From UBA8437 sp963582065 (GTDB lineage Bacteria > Planctomycetota > Planctomycetia > Planctomycetales > Planctomycetaceae), in assembly GCA_963582065.1 (NCBI GenBank), contig CAUZRQ010000012.1, positions 1-64,000 of the forward strand: a stretch of DNA of 64,000 nt, in the 5' to 3' direction. The notes below the pieces were generated by a model, which had not been told where the DNA came from, ran no database searches, and worked only from the letters and a program-made list of their open reading frames with translations. This document shows positions 7,042 to 16,191 of this stretch, in pieces (position 1 is the first letter of the stretch; every line of letters starts with the position of its first letter). Both the position numbers and the translations under genes were made by a program.

Positions 7042-9552
7042 CTAGTGGTTGAACAGGAACTCGCGGCTGTTCAACAGCGCCCACAGCAGATCTTCCAGGC
7101 CCTCACGGGGCTTGGGGGCGCGGGTGATGATCTTCCGGCACTGGACGAGTTCGTCGGGAGTGGGAACCCGGCTGTAGGCGGACAGGTAAAGCTGGTGGAT
7201 GGCTCGCCGGGCACCCGCTTCTTTCTCGAGGGTTCCGGAACCGGTGAGTTTCGAGATCCGCCCGGTCTTGTCGGCCAGTTTTCGGCTGAGCAACTCGCCG
7301 TTGGCAATGTGCAGGACCTGGGCAAGGTTGGGTTCGGCAGTGCGTTCGCACTCGCAGGCAATGGCGCGTTGTGGTCGACCCAGGGTGTCGAGGAAGTAGG
7401 AGTTGAAGTTCGGATCGGGAAGCTCGATGGCCCGGGTGCCCAGGGGCACGCCGCCAAATGGCTCGTGGGTCCCACAGGCGGAATCGATAGCGTCGAGCAA
7501 GACCTCGGCCGGCAGCCGCTTGATGTTGTAGTGCGGGTAGAAGCGGCGATCCCCCGCGTTTTCGGGGAGGCCATTCGAACTGAGCTGGTAGACCCGGGAC
7601 CTCATGATCGACCGCATCAGCTTGCGGAGGTCGAATTTGCTCTCGACCAGGTGATCACCAAGGGCATCGAGAAGTTCGGGATTCGACGCGGGATTGGTCG
7701 CCCGCATGTCATCGACGGGCTCGACGAGCCCCGACCCCATGTAATACGACCAGATGCGGTTGACGATGTTGCGAGAGAACAGCTTGTTGTCCTTGGCCGT
7801 GAGCCAGTCGGCCAGCGGTCGTCGCAGGTCACGGATCCCCTTGACGTCAATCGGCTTGCCCAAGAGCGGCGTGGGAGCCATCGTCTTGCCCAGTCGTGGA
7901 TGAGCAATCGACCCCGAATTTCTGAGGATGACGATCGGTTCACCGGCGAGCTGGTCGAACTTGCTGTTGTTCTTGATTCCGACCCGCGTGAAGAAGGCAG
8001 CCAGCCCGTAGTAGTCCGCCTGGCTGTAGACCTCGTACGGATGATGGTGACAACGGGCGCATTGAATTCGAACACCAAGAAACACCTGGGCGGTGGTCTC
8101 GGCAAGATCGGTCGGCTTGCGAGAGATGCGAAAGAAATTGGCCGGGCCGTTCTTCAGCGTCGACCCCCGGGCCGTGATGATCTCGCGGACGAACTGGTCG
8201 ACGGGCATGTTCTCTCGCAACGACCGCCTGATCCAGTTGGACAGGCTCCACATGCCGCCCACGCCGGTCTGTTTGCGGTTGTTCCGCAGCAGGTCGCCCC
8301 ACTTCAACGCCCAGTAGGCACTCCACGACTCGACGTGCAGATCACGCTTCGGATCTCCGGTGAGGCCCAGAAGTTCGTCGACAAGCTGGTCCCGCTTGTC
8401 GGGCCGGGTCGACTTGAGGAACGCCTCGACTTTCTCAGTCGTGGGCAGGGTCCCGATGGAATCGAGATACGCTCGGCGGACAAATTCGGCGTCGGTGCAG
8501 AGCGTTGACGGGCGGATGCCAAGCCGTTTCCAGCGGGCCATGACATGTTGGTCGATGAAGTTGTTCGGCTGAAATCCGGCAAGATCGACCTTGTCCCTGA
8601 ACGGGGACATCACCTGCGAGACTTTTGCCTGGCCACCGTAGCGAACCATCACGGCGGCCTGGCCTTTTCCGACAGCCGTGATGTAACCGTCCTCGGTGAC
8701 CGTTGCGACTCCCTCGTTGAGAGCGTCGTACCGGGCGGTGCGGGTGACGTCTCGCGTGGTCTTGTCGCTGTAACGGGCCACGACTCGCAACTGCTGGCCC
8801 TGGTCAACGCGGTAGTCGCGTTCTTTCGGCTCAAGAGCCAGTCCGACAACCACGGGCTCGTCGGCAACCGGTGCGGGGACGCCGGCATTCAACCACGCGA
8901 CAAGGACCTGGTGATCATAGGAACCGTGCCGGAATCTCCTGCCGCCACCGTGCCCGATCTCCAGCATCGCCTTGTTGAGTATCAGGCTGTCCTCGGGCTT
9001 CAACAGCGAAACCCGTCTCCTCAGCTCATCACGAACAATTGGTGCGTAGTCCCGTTCGGGAGCGAACCCGAGAAGCGAAAGCTTGAAGCCGCCCTTGCCG
9101 AACTGTGCACCGTGACAGGTTCCCTGGTTGCATCCGGACCGGCTGAGAACGGGCATCACATCGCGGGTGAAACTGACCTGGGCCCGTGGCAGGAAGTCGC
9201 TGACGGTCACGGGAATCTCAACCGACCGGGTTCCGTGCCGCACGAGGATCTTTCCGGTTCCCGATGCCAGGGGAACAACGGCCCCCGTCTTCGAAACCGA
9301 CGCCACTCCACCATCGCTGATGCTGTAGGAAACATCACGGGTGAGATCCAGAGACCGGCCACGCTCGTCGGATCCGGTCACCTGCAATTGCAGCCGGGCG
9401 AGGTTTCCAACCAGCCTGGCGTGCTGCGGTTGGACGCGGAACGACCCGGGAGAATTCTCCGCATGGACGCCAACTTCTCCAACGGATATCATGGCCAGCA
9501 GGACGATGCTGCCTGGTAGAGACCAGGTCCGAAATGCAACAGTCCAAGCCAT
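7042..9552 (-). CDS. Exported DUF1549/DUF1553 protein with Big2 domains and heme-like motifs
   Basis: The start is set at ATG 9552 (836 aa): it has a GAAGGGGGG ribosome-binding site and begins the signal peptide (MAWTVAFRTWSLPGSIVLL). Order: bacterial Ig-like (Big2) domain at about residues 45-120; a cytochrome-c-like segment with CNQGTCHG (CX4CH, near residue 141); a second Big2 at about 255-345; DUF1549 at about 355-560, containing CARCHHHP (CX2CH, near residue 497); DUF1553 to the end (EFLFNH). A redox or heme role is suggested by the Cys-His motifs but is not demonstrated for the family. It heads a two-gene operon with DUF1501 paralog 3 and is divergent from paralog 4. Confidence 0.92.
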   Translation of the reverse strand: MAWTVAFRTWSLPGSIVLLAMISVGEVGVHAENSPGSFRVQPQHARLVGNLARLQLQVTGSDERGRSLDLTRDVSYSISDGGVASVSKTGAVVPLASGTGKILVRHGTRSVEIPVTVSDFLPRAQVSFTRDVMPVLSRSGCNQGTCHGAQFGKGGFKLSLLGFAPERDYAPIVRDELRRRVSLLKPEDSLILNKAMLEIGHGGGRRFRHGSYDHQVLVAWLNAGVPAPVADEPVVVGLALEPKERDYRVDQGQQLRVVARYSDKTTRDVTRTARYDALNEGVATVTEDGYITAVGKGQAAVMVRYGGQAKVSQVMSPFRDKVDLAGFQPNNFIDQHVMARWKRLGIRPSTLCTDAEFVRRAYLDSIGTLPTTEKVEAFLKSTRPDKRDQLVDELLGLTGDPKRDLHVESWSAYWALKWGDLLRNNRKQTGVGGMWSLSNWIRRSLRENMPVDQFVREIITARGSTLKNGPANFFRISRKPTDLAETTAQVFLGVRIQCARCHHHPYEVYSQADYYGLAAFFTRVGIKNNSKFDQLAGEPIVILRNSGSIAHPRLGKTMAPTPLLGKPIDVKGIRDLRRPLADWLTAKDNKLFSRNIVNRIWSYYMGSGLVEPVDDMRATNPASNPELLDALGDHLVESKFDLRKLMRSIMRSRVYQLSSNGLPENAGDRRFYPHYNIKRLPAEVLLDAIDSACGTHEPFGGVPLGTRAIELPDPNFNSYFLDTLGRPQRAIACECERTAEPNLAQVLHIANGELLSRKLADKTGRISKLTGSGTLEKEAGARRAIHQLYLSAYSRVPTPDELVQCRKIITRAPKPREGLEDLLWALLNSREFLFNH

Positions 9553-9693
9553 GAGACCCCCCTTCGACCGAAAATCGACACGACCACGTCGTGTGACCCG
9601 ATTTCTCCAGTAGCGGGGAGTGTGGAGCGGATTTCGGAGCAGCACAAACCACCTACACCGGAAATTCGAGTGTATCGGCTCAATTCACGGTCT

Positions 9694-9738
9694 TCAACAA
9701 CAAGTTGAGAGTCGTGTTGAGTCCGGACCATGTTCAAC
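9694..9738. promoter_or_regulatory. Cluster of four TCAAC/GTTGA half-sites between divergent genes
   Basis: TCAAC occurs at 9694-9698 and 9734-9738, and GTTGA at 9704-9708 and 9716-9720. The first pair forms a dyad with a 5-nt spacer, and the second pair faces inward with a 13-nt spacer. It sits in the 215-bp divergent gap between the DUF1553 gene (start 9552) and the DUF1501 gene (start 9768), where a shared operator would be expected. The motifs are short, so chance is possible. Confidence 0.3.
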
Positions 9739-9767
9739 AGTTGCTTCCAAATAAGAGGTGATCTGCC

Positions 9768-11096
9768 GTGTTGAATCTCTTTGCTGAACAAAGCAGCGAC
9801 TGCGAATCAACCCGGCGGCACTTCATGTTGCAGGTTGGTTCCCTGGGTGGACTGGGGCTCTCGCTGGAAACACTGCTGCGTGCCGAGGCGGACGGGTCCG
9901 CGAAGAACAAGTCGCAGGCCGCGGACGTCAACTGCATCCTGATCTGGACGCGGGGCGGAACCAGTCACCACGAAAGCACCGACCCGAAGCCCGAAGCCAA
10001 GTCGGAGGTGCGGGGCGAGTTCGGCGTGATTGACACCGCGTTGCCGGGAATCCAGTTCACCGACAAGATGTCCCACTTCGCGAAACACCTCAAGCAGTTC
10101 TCGGTGATGCGGAACCTCAATCCGCAGAATGCCGGCCACGGCGTTGCCGACGCCATCATGATGTCGGGCAAGAAGCTCAACCCGTCGATCACCTATCCCT
10201 GCTTCGGTTCCGTCCTGGCCAAGGAGAAGGGACCCCGAACCAACCTGCCGCCGTTCATCCAGATCGGCACACAGGTCGACCGTGTCCACGGTGGTGGAAC
10301 GGCGGGGTACCTGGGAATCCGCTACAACCCGTTCGAGTTGCCCGGTGATCCCAACAAGAAGGACTTCACCGTCCGCGACGTGACCCTGCCGGGCGGAGTG
10401 AGCCTGGCCCGCGTCAGCCGGCGACGGCAGGCGCTGGCGGCCATCGATCTTCTGCAGCGAGGCGTCGAGAAGCAGCCGGCTGCGCTCTCGGCCATCGACG
10501 GCTACTACCAGAACGCCTTCAGCATGATCACCTCGCCGGCAACCCAGAAGGCGTTCGACCTGAACAAGGAAAGTGCCCAGACGCGGGACAAGTTCGGGCG
10601 AACCAATCTTGGCCAGAGTTGTCTGCTGGCCCGTCGGCTGATCGAAGCCGGCTCGCGATTCGTGACGGTGTCGAGTCCGAGCTGGGACACTCACGTCAAC
10701 AACTTTTCGAGACTCAGGCACCTGCTGCCGCCGCTGGACCAGGCGTTCCCGGCGCTGATCCTGGACCTGAAAGAGCGTGGGTTGCTCGAGTCGACACTGG
10801 TCGTCTGGATGACCGACTTCGGCCGGACACCGCTGATCAACTCGGCAGCGGGCCGGGACCACTGGCCCACGGCCGGGCCGATCTGTTTTGCCGGTGCGGG
10901 CACTCCCCCCGGCAGGGTGATCGGAAAAACCGACGCGACGGGCGCGCGGCCGGTCGGAAAAGAGTATTACTCGAACGACATCGCCGCGACGATTTACGCG
11001 AAACTCGGGATCCCCCTGGACACCCTGCACGTCACCGGAGACGGACGACCGGTGCAGGTCTGCGACGGCAACGTCATCCCGGAGTTGATGAGCTAG
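9768..11096 (+). CDS. DUF1501 family exported protein (paralog 4)
   Basis: The protein is 442 aa from GTG 9768, with ribosome-binding site AAGAGGTG 8 nt before it. The N-terminus has STRRHFMLQVGSLGGLGLSLE (residues 14-34), a Tat-like signal. Family motifs are present but altered: WTRGGTSHHESTDPKPE instead of the usual GGPSxxxTFD, then WMTDFGRTPLINSAAGRDHWP. It is followed 50 bp later by a PPC-domain gene on the same strand. The substitutions in the N-terminal motif suggest a different ligand from its paralogs. Confidence 0.92.
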   Translation: MLNLFAEQSSDCESTRRHFMLQVGSLGGLGLSLETLLRAEADGSAKNKSQAADVNCILIWTRGGTSHHESTDPKPEAKSEVRGEFGVIDTALPGIQFTDKMSHFAKHLKQFSVMRNLNPQNAGHGVADAIMMSGKKLNPSITYPCFGSVLAKEKGPRTNLPPFIQIGTQVDRVHGGGTAGYLGIRYNPFELPGDPNKKDFTVRDVTLPGGVSLARVSRRRQALAAIDLLQRGVEKQPAALSAIDGYYQNAFSMITSPATQKAFDLNKESAQTRDKFGRTNLGQSCLLARRLIEAGSRFVTVSSPSWDTHVNNFSRLRHLLPPLDQAFPALILDLKERGLLESTLVVWMTDFGRTPLINSAAGRDHWPTAGPICFAGAGTPPGRVIGKTDATGARPVGKEYYSNDIAATIYAKLGIPLDTLHVTGDGRPVQVCDGNVIPELMS

Positions 11097-11146
11097 CAGC
11101 CGGCAGCTCCGACCGCCACCAGCAGCTTCTCTCGGAACGGTCCGCC

Positions 11147-13285
11147 ATGACACCTCGCCGCCTGTCCCGTGCTCTTGCCGCCCTGTGCCTTTTGGTGACA
11201 CCGCTCCAGGCGGAGTCCACCATCGGCTTCCGACAGCTGTGTTCGACGACGCCCGTGGCCGTCCAGCGGGGCAAGAAGACGACGATCAACGTCCGCTCCA
11301 ACTACACGCTCGACGGATCGTACAAGGTGCTGTTCGACCAGCCCGGCATCAAGATGAAGCTGCTGGAGACGAAGCCGAAACCGGCACCTCACCAGGGACG
11401 AGGCACACCCGGCACGCCGTTTCGCTTCGAAGCCGACGTTCCGGCCAACCAGCCACTGGGCATTTACGAGTTCCGCATTGCGACCAAAACCGCCGTCTCC
11501 AGTGTCTCGCACCTGCTGGTGACCAGTTACCCGGTGGTCGACGAATCGAAAGACGAGAACGGTTCGACCGCTACCGCCCAGAAAGTGTCGTTTCCGGTCG
11601 CCATCTGCGGCATGTGTGGAAATGCCGAAGACGTCGACTACTACCAGTTCACCGGAAAGGCCGGACAGGAAGTCACGATCAACATCTACGCCCAGCGGGT
11701 GACCAAGGCTGTTCACAGCATGCAGTCCGGGGGCAGCGGCGGCAGCGTGATGTACCTGATGGACTCGATCCTGACGCTCCGCAGGGCCAACGGACAGGTC
11801 CTGGCCGAGAACGACAACTTCGTCGGCGGCGATTCTTTCCTGACGTTCAAGCTCCCCGAAGATGGCAGCTATTTCCTGGAAGTTCGCGACACCCGTTTCA
11901 TCGGCAACCCCAAGTACGTTTACTGCGTGGAGATTGCCGATCGGCCGTTCGCCCATGCGTTCTTTCCCATGGCCGTTCAACGGGGAAAGACAACCGAGGC
12001 GGCGGTCGTCGGACACAACCTGGGGGGACTCGAAAAAACCACGTTGCGTTCCGCCGCCGACGAGTCCATCGGGTGGAAGCGGATCTCGGTCAAGACGCCC
12101 CGCGGCCAAACGAACCCCGTGCAGGTGCTGGTGAGCGACCATCCCCAGTTGATCGCCAGCGGGAACCACTCGATGGACAAGGCGTTCCCGCTGTCGCTGC
12201 CGGTGGGAGCCAACGCACGATTCTCCAAGCCCGATGAAGTGCACTACTACTCCTTCGAGGCCAAGAAAAACCAGTACTACCTGTTTGAAATCGAGTCGGA
12301 CCGACGTGATCTGCCGCTGGACAGCGTGATCGACGTATTTGATTCGTCCGGAAAGAAAGTGGCGGATGTCGACGACGGGTACTACACCAAGGACGCCAAG
12401 CTGCAATTCAAGGCGCCCGCGGACGGCAAGTTTTTTGTGTCGGTGCGAGATCTCCACAACCGGGGCGGAGAGCGGTTCATCTACAACCTGCGGGCCAAAC
12501 CAGCGACTCCCGAATTCGAACTGCACGGCAAGTACTACTACGCTCAACTCGCGCCCGGCACACGCATGATCTGGTTTGTCGACCTGAGCCGGCAGAACGG
12601 CTTCACCGGTCCGGTCGAACTGAAAGTCGAGGGGCTCCCCGAAGGGGTCACAGCCACTCCCGTCACAATCCCGTCCGGACTGACGCGTGCAGCGGTCATC
12701 CTGTCGGCCAAGTCCGACGCCAAGATCGATGCTCGCCTGGTGCGTCTCTACGGAAAAGCGGTCTTTCCCGATGCCAACGGCAAGCCACGCGACCTGGTCC
12801 GGTACGCCCATGTCACCTGCGAATTGCAGGTGTCGGGAGGATCCCAGGCACGCCGGCCAATCAACACACAGATTGTCGGCGTCACCAATCCGCTCGACAT
12901 CGTCGAATTCGAAGCCACGCCAAGCAAGATCACGCTTCGCCCGGGAGAGAAAGTTGAGATCAAGGTCCGCGTCAAACGGAGCAAGGAGTTCACCGGGCCG
13001 ATCCAACTGGCGATGCCCTTCCTCTATGGCAACTCGATCATTGCCGACCAATTGCCCCCCGGCGTGACCATGTCGTCGGACAGCAAGGCGAGGCTGACGG
13101 GAACAACGGTGGAAGGAACGATCGTTCTCGAGGCGGCCACCGGCGACAGTGCCCCGAAGCCCCTGAAGCGGTTCCCGATCGCCGTCATGGGACGGATCTC
13201 GATGTCGTTTTCGATCAGCACGAATTACGCATCGAACCCGATCCACCTGACGATCCTGGGCGCCGACTCCAAGGCCGCTCGCTGA
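11147..13285 (+). CDS. Large exported protein with PPC domains
   Basis: ATG 11147 is chosen because it starts a clean signal peptide (MTPRRLSRALAALCLLVTPLQA); the frame is open far upstream across the DUF1501 gene but that is overlap. The protein is 712 aa. Two bacterial pre-peptidase C-terminal (PPC) domains are visible: about residues 140-260 (EDVDYYQFTGKAGQEVTINI ... FKLPEDGSYFLEVRDT) and about 355-450 (VHYYSFEAKKNQYYLFEIE ... APADGKFFVSVRDL). The remainder is beta-rich with Ig-like stretches (TGPVELKVEGLPEGV, TGPIQLAMP). There is no catalytic motif; a binding or structural surface protein is likely. It sits 50 bp after DUF1501 paralog 4, the same neighbour order as at 39.1 kb. Confidence 0.85.
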   Translation: MTPRRLSRALAALCLLVTPLQAESTIGFRQLCSTTPVAVQRGKKTTINVRSNYTLDGSYKVLFDQPGIKMKLLETKPKPAPHQGRGTPGTPFRFEADVPANQPLGIYEFRIATKTAVSSVSHLLVTSYPVVDESKDENGSTATAQKVSFPVAICGMCGNAEDVDYYQFTGKAGQEVTINIYAQRVTKAVHSMQSGGSGGSVMYLMDSILTLRRANGQVLAENDNFVGGDSFLTFKLPEDGSYFLEVRDTRFIGNPKYVYCVEIADRPFAHAFFPMAVQRGKTTEAAVVGHNLGGLEKTTLRSAADESIGWKRISVKTPRGQTNPVQVLVSDHPQLIASGNHSMDKAFPLSLPVGANARFSKPDEVHYYSFEAKKNQYYLFEIESDRRDLPLDSVIDVFDSSGKKVADVDDGYYTKDAKLQFKAPADGKFFVSVRDLHNRGGERFIYNLRAKPATPEFELHGKYYYAQLAPGTRMIWFVDLSRQNGFTGPVELKVEGLPEGVTATPVTIPSGLTRAAVILSAKSDAKIDARLVRLYGKAVFPDANGKPRDLVRYAHVTCELQVSGGSQARRPINTQIVGVTNPLDIVEFEATPSKITLRPGEKVEIKVRVKRSKEFTGPIQLAMPFLYGNSIIADQLPPGVTMSSDSKARLTGTTVEGTIVLEAATGDSAPKPLKRFPIAVMGRISMSFSISTNYASNPIHLTILGADSKAAR

Positions 13286-13405
13286 GAACACGATCCGGAT
13301 CGATCGGTCTCAGCCCCTGTTGCTGAACGGTGCTCGGCAAGCCCGACAGGCACGATCGGTATGGACACTGTCGACGATCAATGACTCACGCGGACTGACC
13401 AGCTC

Positions 13406-14728
13406 ATGAAATGCCGTTCGAATCCCCATCGGACCCGTGACATTCGACATGCGAGTTCGGCGGGCGTCGGGTGGCACCGCATGCTGGGGCTTGTGACCAT
13501 CGCGGTGTCACTCACCGGCACCGTCGCGACCGCCCAGCCGTCGCTGAAGGTCAAAACACTCGGAGTGTCGTTCCCTCAGCGGGATCCCACACAGTCGGTC
13601 TACGAGTTCGTCAGTTATGCCGGCAACCACGGATCGAACATGTTCCGGATTCGGTTCGAGGAGCTCAAGGACGACATCTTCTCGAACTTTGAACTGGGCC
13701 TGTCCTCCGACCACGGACGGAACTGGTCGGACGTGGAGAGGTGGAAGGCCACCCCACCCGGACCGGACGGACGGCTGCGGCGGCTGTTCATTTATGGCAG
13801 TTTCTTCGATCCAAAAAATGGTCGGCTGGTGTTGATGGGCAACGAAGGGACACTGCGAAACGACCATCCGCTCGACGGGCAGACCAACTACTACCCGATC
13901 TACCGGGTCTCCCAGGATGGCGGCCGCACCTGGTTGTTCGAAGAACGTGTGATTCAATCCGGGAAAACTTACACGAAAGAACATCCGTTCGAGGGAGTGC
14001 GGGTGGGCTCCAATTCCCTGACGGTGTCCAACGCGCTCACGTCCCGATCCGACGGCGCCGTGGTCGTCCCTGTACAGATCAGCCATGCCGGTCCGGATGG
14101 AAAGCTCTTTCGACCACCGGGTGCCTACACGTACCTGGATGCAGCGGTGCTGATCGGCAACTGGCGCAAGGACGGCCGGCTGGAGTGGCAGCTCAGTCAG
14201 CGGTTGAACCTGCCGCCCGAAAAATCACTGAGAGGGATCTTCGAACCAACGGTTGTGGAAATGCCGGACGGACGAATGCTGATGGTCTGCCGCACCAACA
14301 GCGGTCGGAAGTGGTTCAGCGTCTCCCGCAACGGAGGCCTGTCCTGGACAAAACCCGATGTCTGGCGCTACACCGACGGGACGTTGTTCTTTTCACCCAG
14401 TAGTATCTCGCGACTGGTTCGCCATTCCACGGGAGCCTACTTCTGGATCGGCAACATTTCCCCGGAGCACCCGCGAGGAAACGCGCCACGTTATCCCCTG
14501 GTGATCGGTCGTGTTGACCCAAAGTCACTGCGTTTGATCCGTGAAAGCGTCACGACCATCGACTCCCGCGGAACGGGCGACCCTGCAGGGCTGCAACTGT
14601 CCAATTTCTGTGTTCACGAAGATCGACAGACGCGGAACTTGATCGTGCGCGTCACCCGGTGGGACGGAAAGCCAAGTGGCAAGGGCCCGGTCACCGGCAG
14701 CGTGTTCGCGTTTGCGATCAGCCTCTAA
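13406..14728 (+). CDS. Exported sialidase-like (BNR/Asp-box) protein
   Basis: The protein is 440 aa from ATG 13406; a later ATG (residue 26, MLGLVTIAVSLTG) would start directly at the hydrophobic signal and is an alternative. Asp-box signatures are LSSDHGRNWSD, VSQDGGRTWLF and VSRNGGLSWTKP, spaced as in six-bladed sialidase-superfamily propellers. It also has HASSAGVGW before the signal. An Arg triad and the catalytic Tyr/Glu of true sialidases cannot be assigned by eye, so exo-sialidase activity is uncertain. It is followed 26 bp later by a tiny lipoprotein gene. Confidence 0.82.
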   Translation: MKCRSNPHRTRDIRHASSAGVGWHRMLGLVTIAVSLTGTVATAQPSLKVKTLGVSFPQRDPTQSVYEFVSYAGNHGSNMFRIRFEELKDDIFSNFELGLSSDHGRNWSDVERWKATPPGPDGRLRRLFIYGSFFDPKNGRLVLMGNEGTLRNDHPLDGQTNYYPIYRVSQDGGRTWLFEERVIQSGKTYTKEHPFEGVRVGSNSLTVSNALTSRSDGAVVVPVQISHAGPDGKLFRPPGAYTYLDAAVLIGNWRKDGRLEWQLSQRLNLPPEKSLRGIFEPTVVEMPDGRMLMVCRTNSGRKWFSVSRNGGLSWTKPDVWRYTDGTLFFSPSSISRLVRHSTGAYFWIGNISPEHPRGNAPRYPLVIGRVDPKSLRLIRESVTTIDSRGTGDPAGLQLSNFCVHEDRQTRNLIVRVTRWDGKPSGKGPVTGSVFAFAISL

Positions 14729-14754
14729 CGGACTGAATTGCCGGAGGAACATCG

Positions 14755-14934
14755 ATGAAGCTCACGAAGTTCGCCTGTGCCGCCGCGCTCCTTTTCGTCA
14801 CACCGGTCGTGTTGTCCGGATGTGGCGAGATTGACGTGAAGATCGAGATCAATCCCACGGACGCCGAGGGACACGACCGCGAAAGTTCCGTGGATATTGA
14901 TTTCGCGATCGAGGGTGATGCCAAGAAGCCTTAG
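14755..14934 (+). CDS. Tiny lipoprotein (59 aa)
   Basis: This short gene starts at ATG 14755, with GGAGG 7 nt upstream. The product is 59 aa: a signal with lipobox LSGC (Cys23), then an acidic tail (GEIDVKIEINPTD, later DIDFAIEGD). The mature lipoprotein would be only 37 residues and would be anchored by the lipidated Cys. No domain was recognised. It follows the sialidase-like gene on the same strand with a 26-bp gap and could be co-expressed with it. The combination of lipobox, ribosome-binding site and acidic composition supports a real gene. Confidence 0.7.
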   Translation: MKLTKFACAAALLFVTPVVLSGCGEIDVKIEINPTDAEGHDRESSVDIDFAIEGDAKKP

Positions 14935-15740
14935 GCTGAATCGAGCGGGTCGGTTCAGAGTGAGCTTGACGCACGGCTAGTCCAGGAAAATCACGGCGCG
15001 ATAGCCACCCTCACGCCACTCCCTGGCCACGAACCGAATCGTGCGGCCCTCGATATTCACCGACTCGCCAACCTCCAGATGTGCATCGTTGACGTGAGTC
15101 GTAGACGGTGTCATGTCGACGAGTTTTCCGACCATCCCGGGCTGGTTGTCCAACCGAACCAGCAACCCGCCGGCCTCCTCTCCGTAGGCCATCTCGTCGC
15201 TGATGAGTTCCAGCCACACGGGTGTGCCCTGCTCGGTGGCTACGCGAATCGCTCCCTCTTCCCCCACGGTGTATAGACCGGGCCGCCTGGCCAACGTGGA
15301 CTGGTCTTCGTCCACCCAACCGGAGAAGTACCGGTAACTGAAACCGATGTGTCCCGGAGAGAGGGTGGTACGTTTCAGCCCGTAACCCATCATCTCGTAC
15401 GGGTCACCGTCCCAGTGAGTCACTTTCAGGCTCTCGACGCTGGCACTGCAGGCGTGGTTGTACCACATCAACGCGTGGCCGATTTCGTGAGCGAACGACG
15501 GGCCACGGTTGTACAGGCCCTTGTTCATGAACACGTCCGAGTGGAGTCGCTTTCCCTTGGGACGACGGCCGGTCGTTCCAATGTTGAAGGGCTTCCGGTT
15601 GGTATCCCCGGGAAGAAAATACGCGATGACATCGTAGCGACCGAGGTTGTAGGTTCCGCGAAGGGCATCGTGAACCGCAGCGGCCACGGCGTCCTGGTTT
15701 TTCCAGTAGCGGTCCGCATCGCCGGGCAACTACACCACTC

Positions 15741-15788
15741 CGGGCACCACCTCGGGCACCACCTCGGGCACCACCTCGGGCACCAGGT
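15741..15788. repeat. 12-nt tandem repeat (VVPE-coding)
   Basis: CGGGCACCACCT is repeated three times exactly plus a fourth altered copy. It encodes Val-Val-Pro-Glu units on the minus strand. The interrupting stop codon is at the end of this tract, where the pattern degrades to CTACACCACT. Confidence 0.9.
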
Positions 15789-16125
15789 TCATCAACGAAT
15801 TCGACGATTCCGCGTACAGGGCGGCCGTGTCTTCCGAGACGCCCTCCAGTTTTTTGTGGGTCAATCGGGTCGGCCTCAGACTGCTGTGGTGCACCCGGAT
15901 CACCAACATGGAGAAGTCGCCAACACGAACGACCGGCTCTCTCGGCTCCTGGATTCGAGGGAAGGGCCTCTGGCGGTCGGGATTCTCCAGGATCTCAAGG
16001 ACCAGGTCCAGGATTGCGTCGTCCGAGTTTGAGTCGAAGGACTCAACCAGCTCCGCCCGTTCGTAGTCGCCGCGAACACCGCGTTCCTCGGGCCTTACGG
16101 TGGGTGACGACGCCACGGCCATCGA

Positions 16126-16163
16126 CAACACGGCAACACGGCAACACGGCAACACGGCAACAC
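16126..16163. repeat. 8-nt tandem repeat inside the signal-peptide coding region
   Basis: CAACACGG occurs four times plus six further bases. As the unit is not a multiple of three, each gain or loss of a unit would shift the reading frame of the metallopeptidase gene about 20 codons after its start. Confidence 0.9.
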
Positions 16164-16191
16164 AAACAAGTAGTTTCAAGGGCCTCATCAT

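Larger units (their letters stand above)
14977..16191 (-). pseudogene. Exported M11-like zinc metallopeptidase, interrupted by one in-frame TAG
   Basis: A single frame runs from ATG 16191 (behind GAGGCG) to 14977 except for TAG at 15730-15732 (codon 154 of 405). Before the stop: signal peptide, then VRPEERGVRGDYERAELVESF and VPEVVPEVV repeats. After it: GDADRYWKNQDAV..., the zinc motif FAHEIGHALMWYNH and a Met-turn-like DPYEMMGYG followed by LSPGHIGFSYRYFSGW. This arrangement resembles gametolysin/M11 and M6 zincins, but the third His is one residue later than HExxHxxxxxH. The downstream part also has a TTG immediately after the stop and could be made as a separate 250-aa protein lacking a signal. 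A CAG-to-TAG change would explain the stop. Confidence 0.75.

Noticed and set aside
6739..8508. Long plus-strand ORF (589 aa) overlapping DUF1501/DUF1553
   Set aside because: It is the reverse shadow of two well-supported minus-strand genes. High GC makes such antisense frames long.
13406..13432. tRNA T-arm-like GTTCGAATCCCC
   Set aside because: The flanking 5-nt segments cannot form a stem, and it lies at the start of the sialidase-like gene.
15349..16032. Plus-strand ORF (227 aa) over the metallopeptidase gene
   Set aside because: It has no domain, and its sequence is simply the reverse reading of the zinc-peptidase gene and its VVPE repeat.
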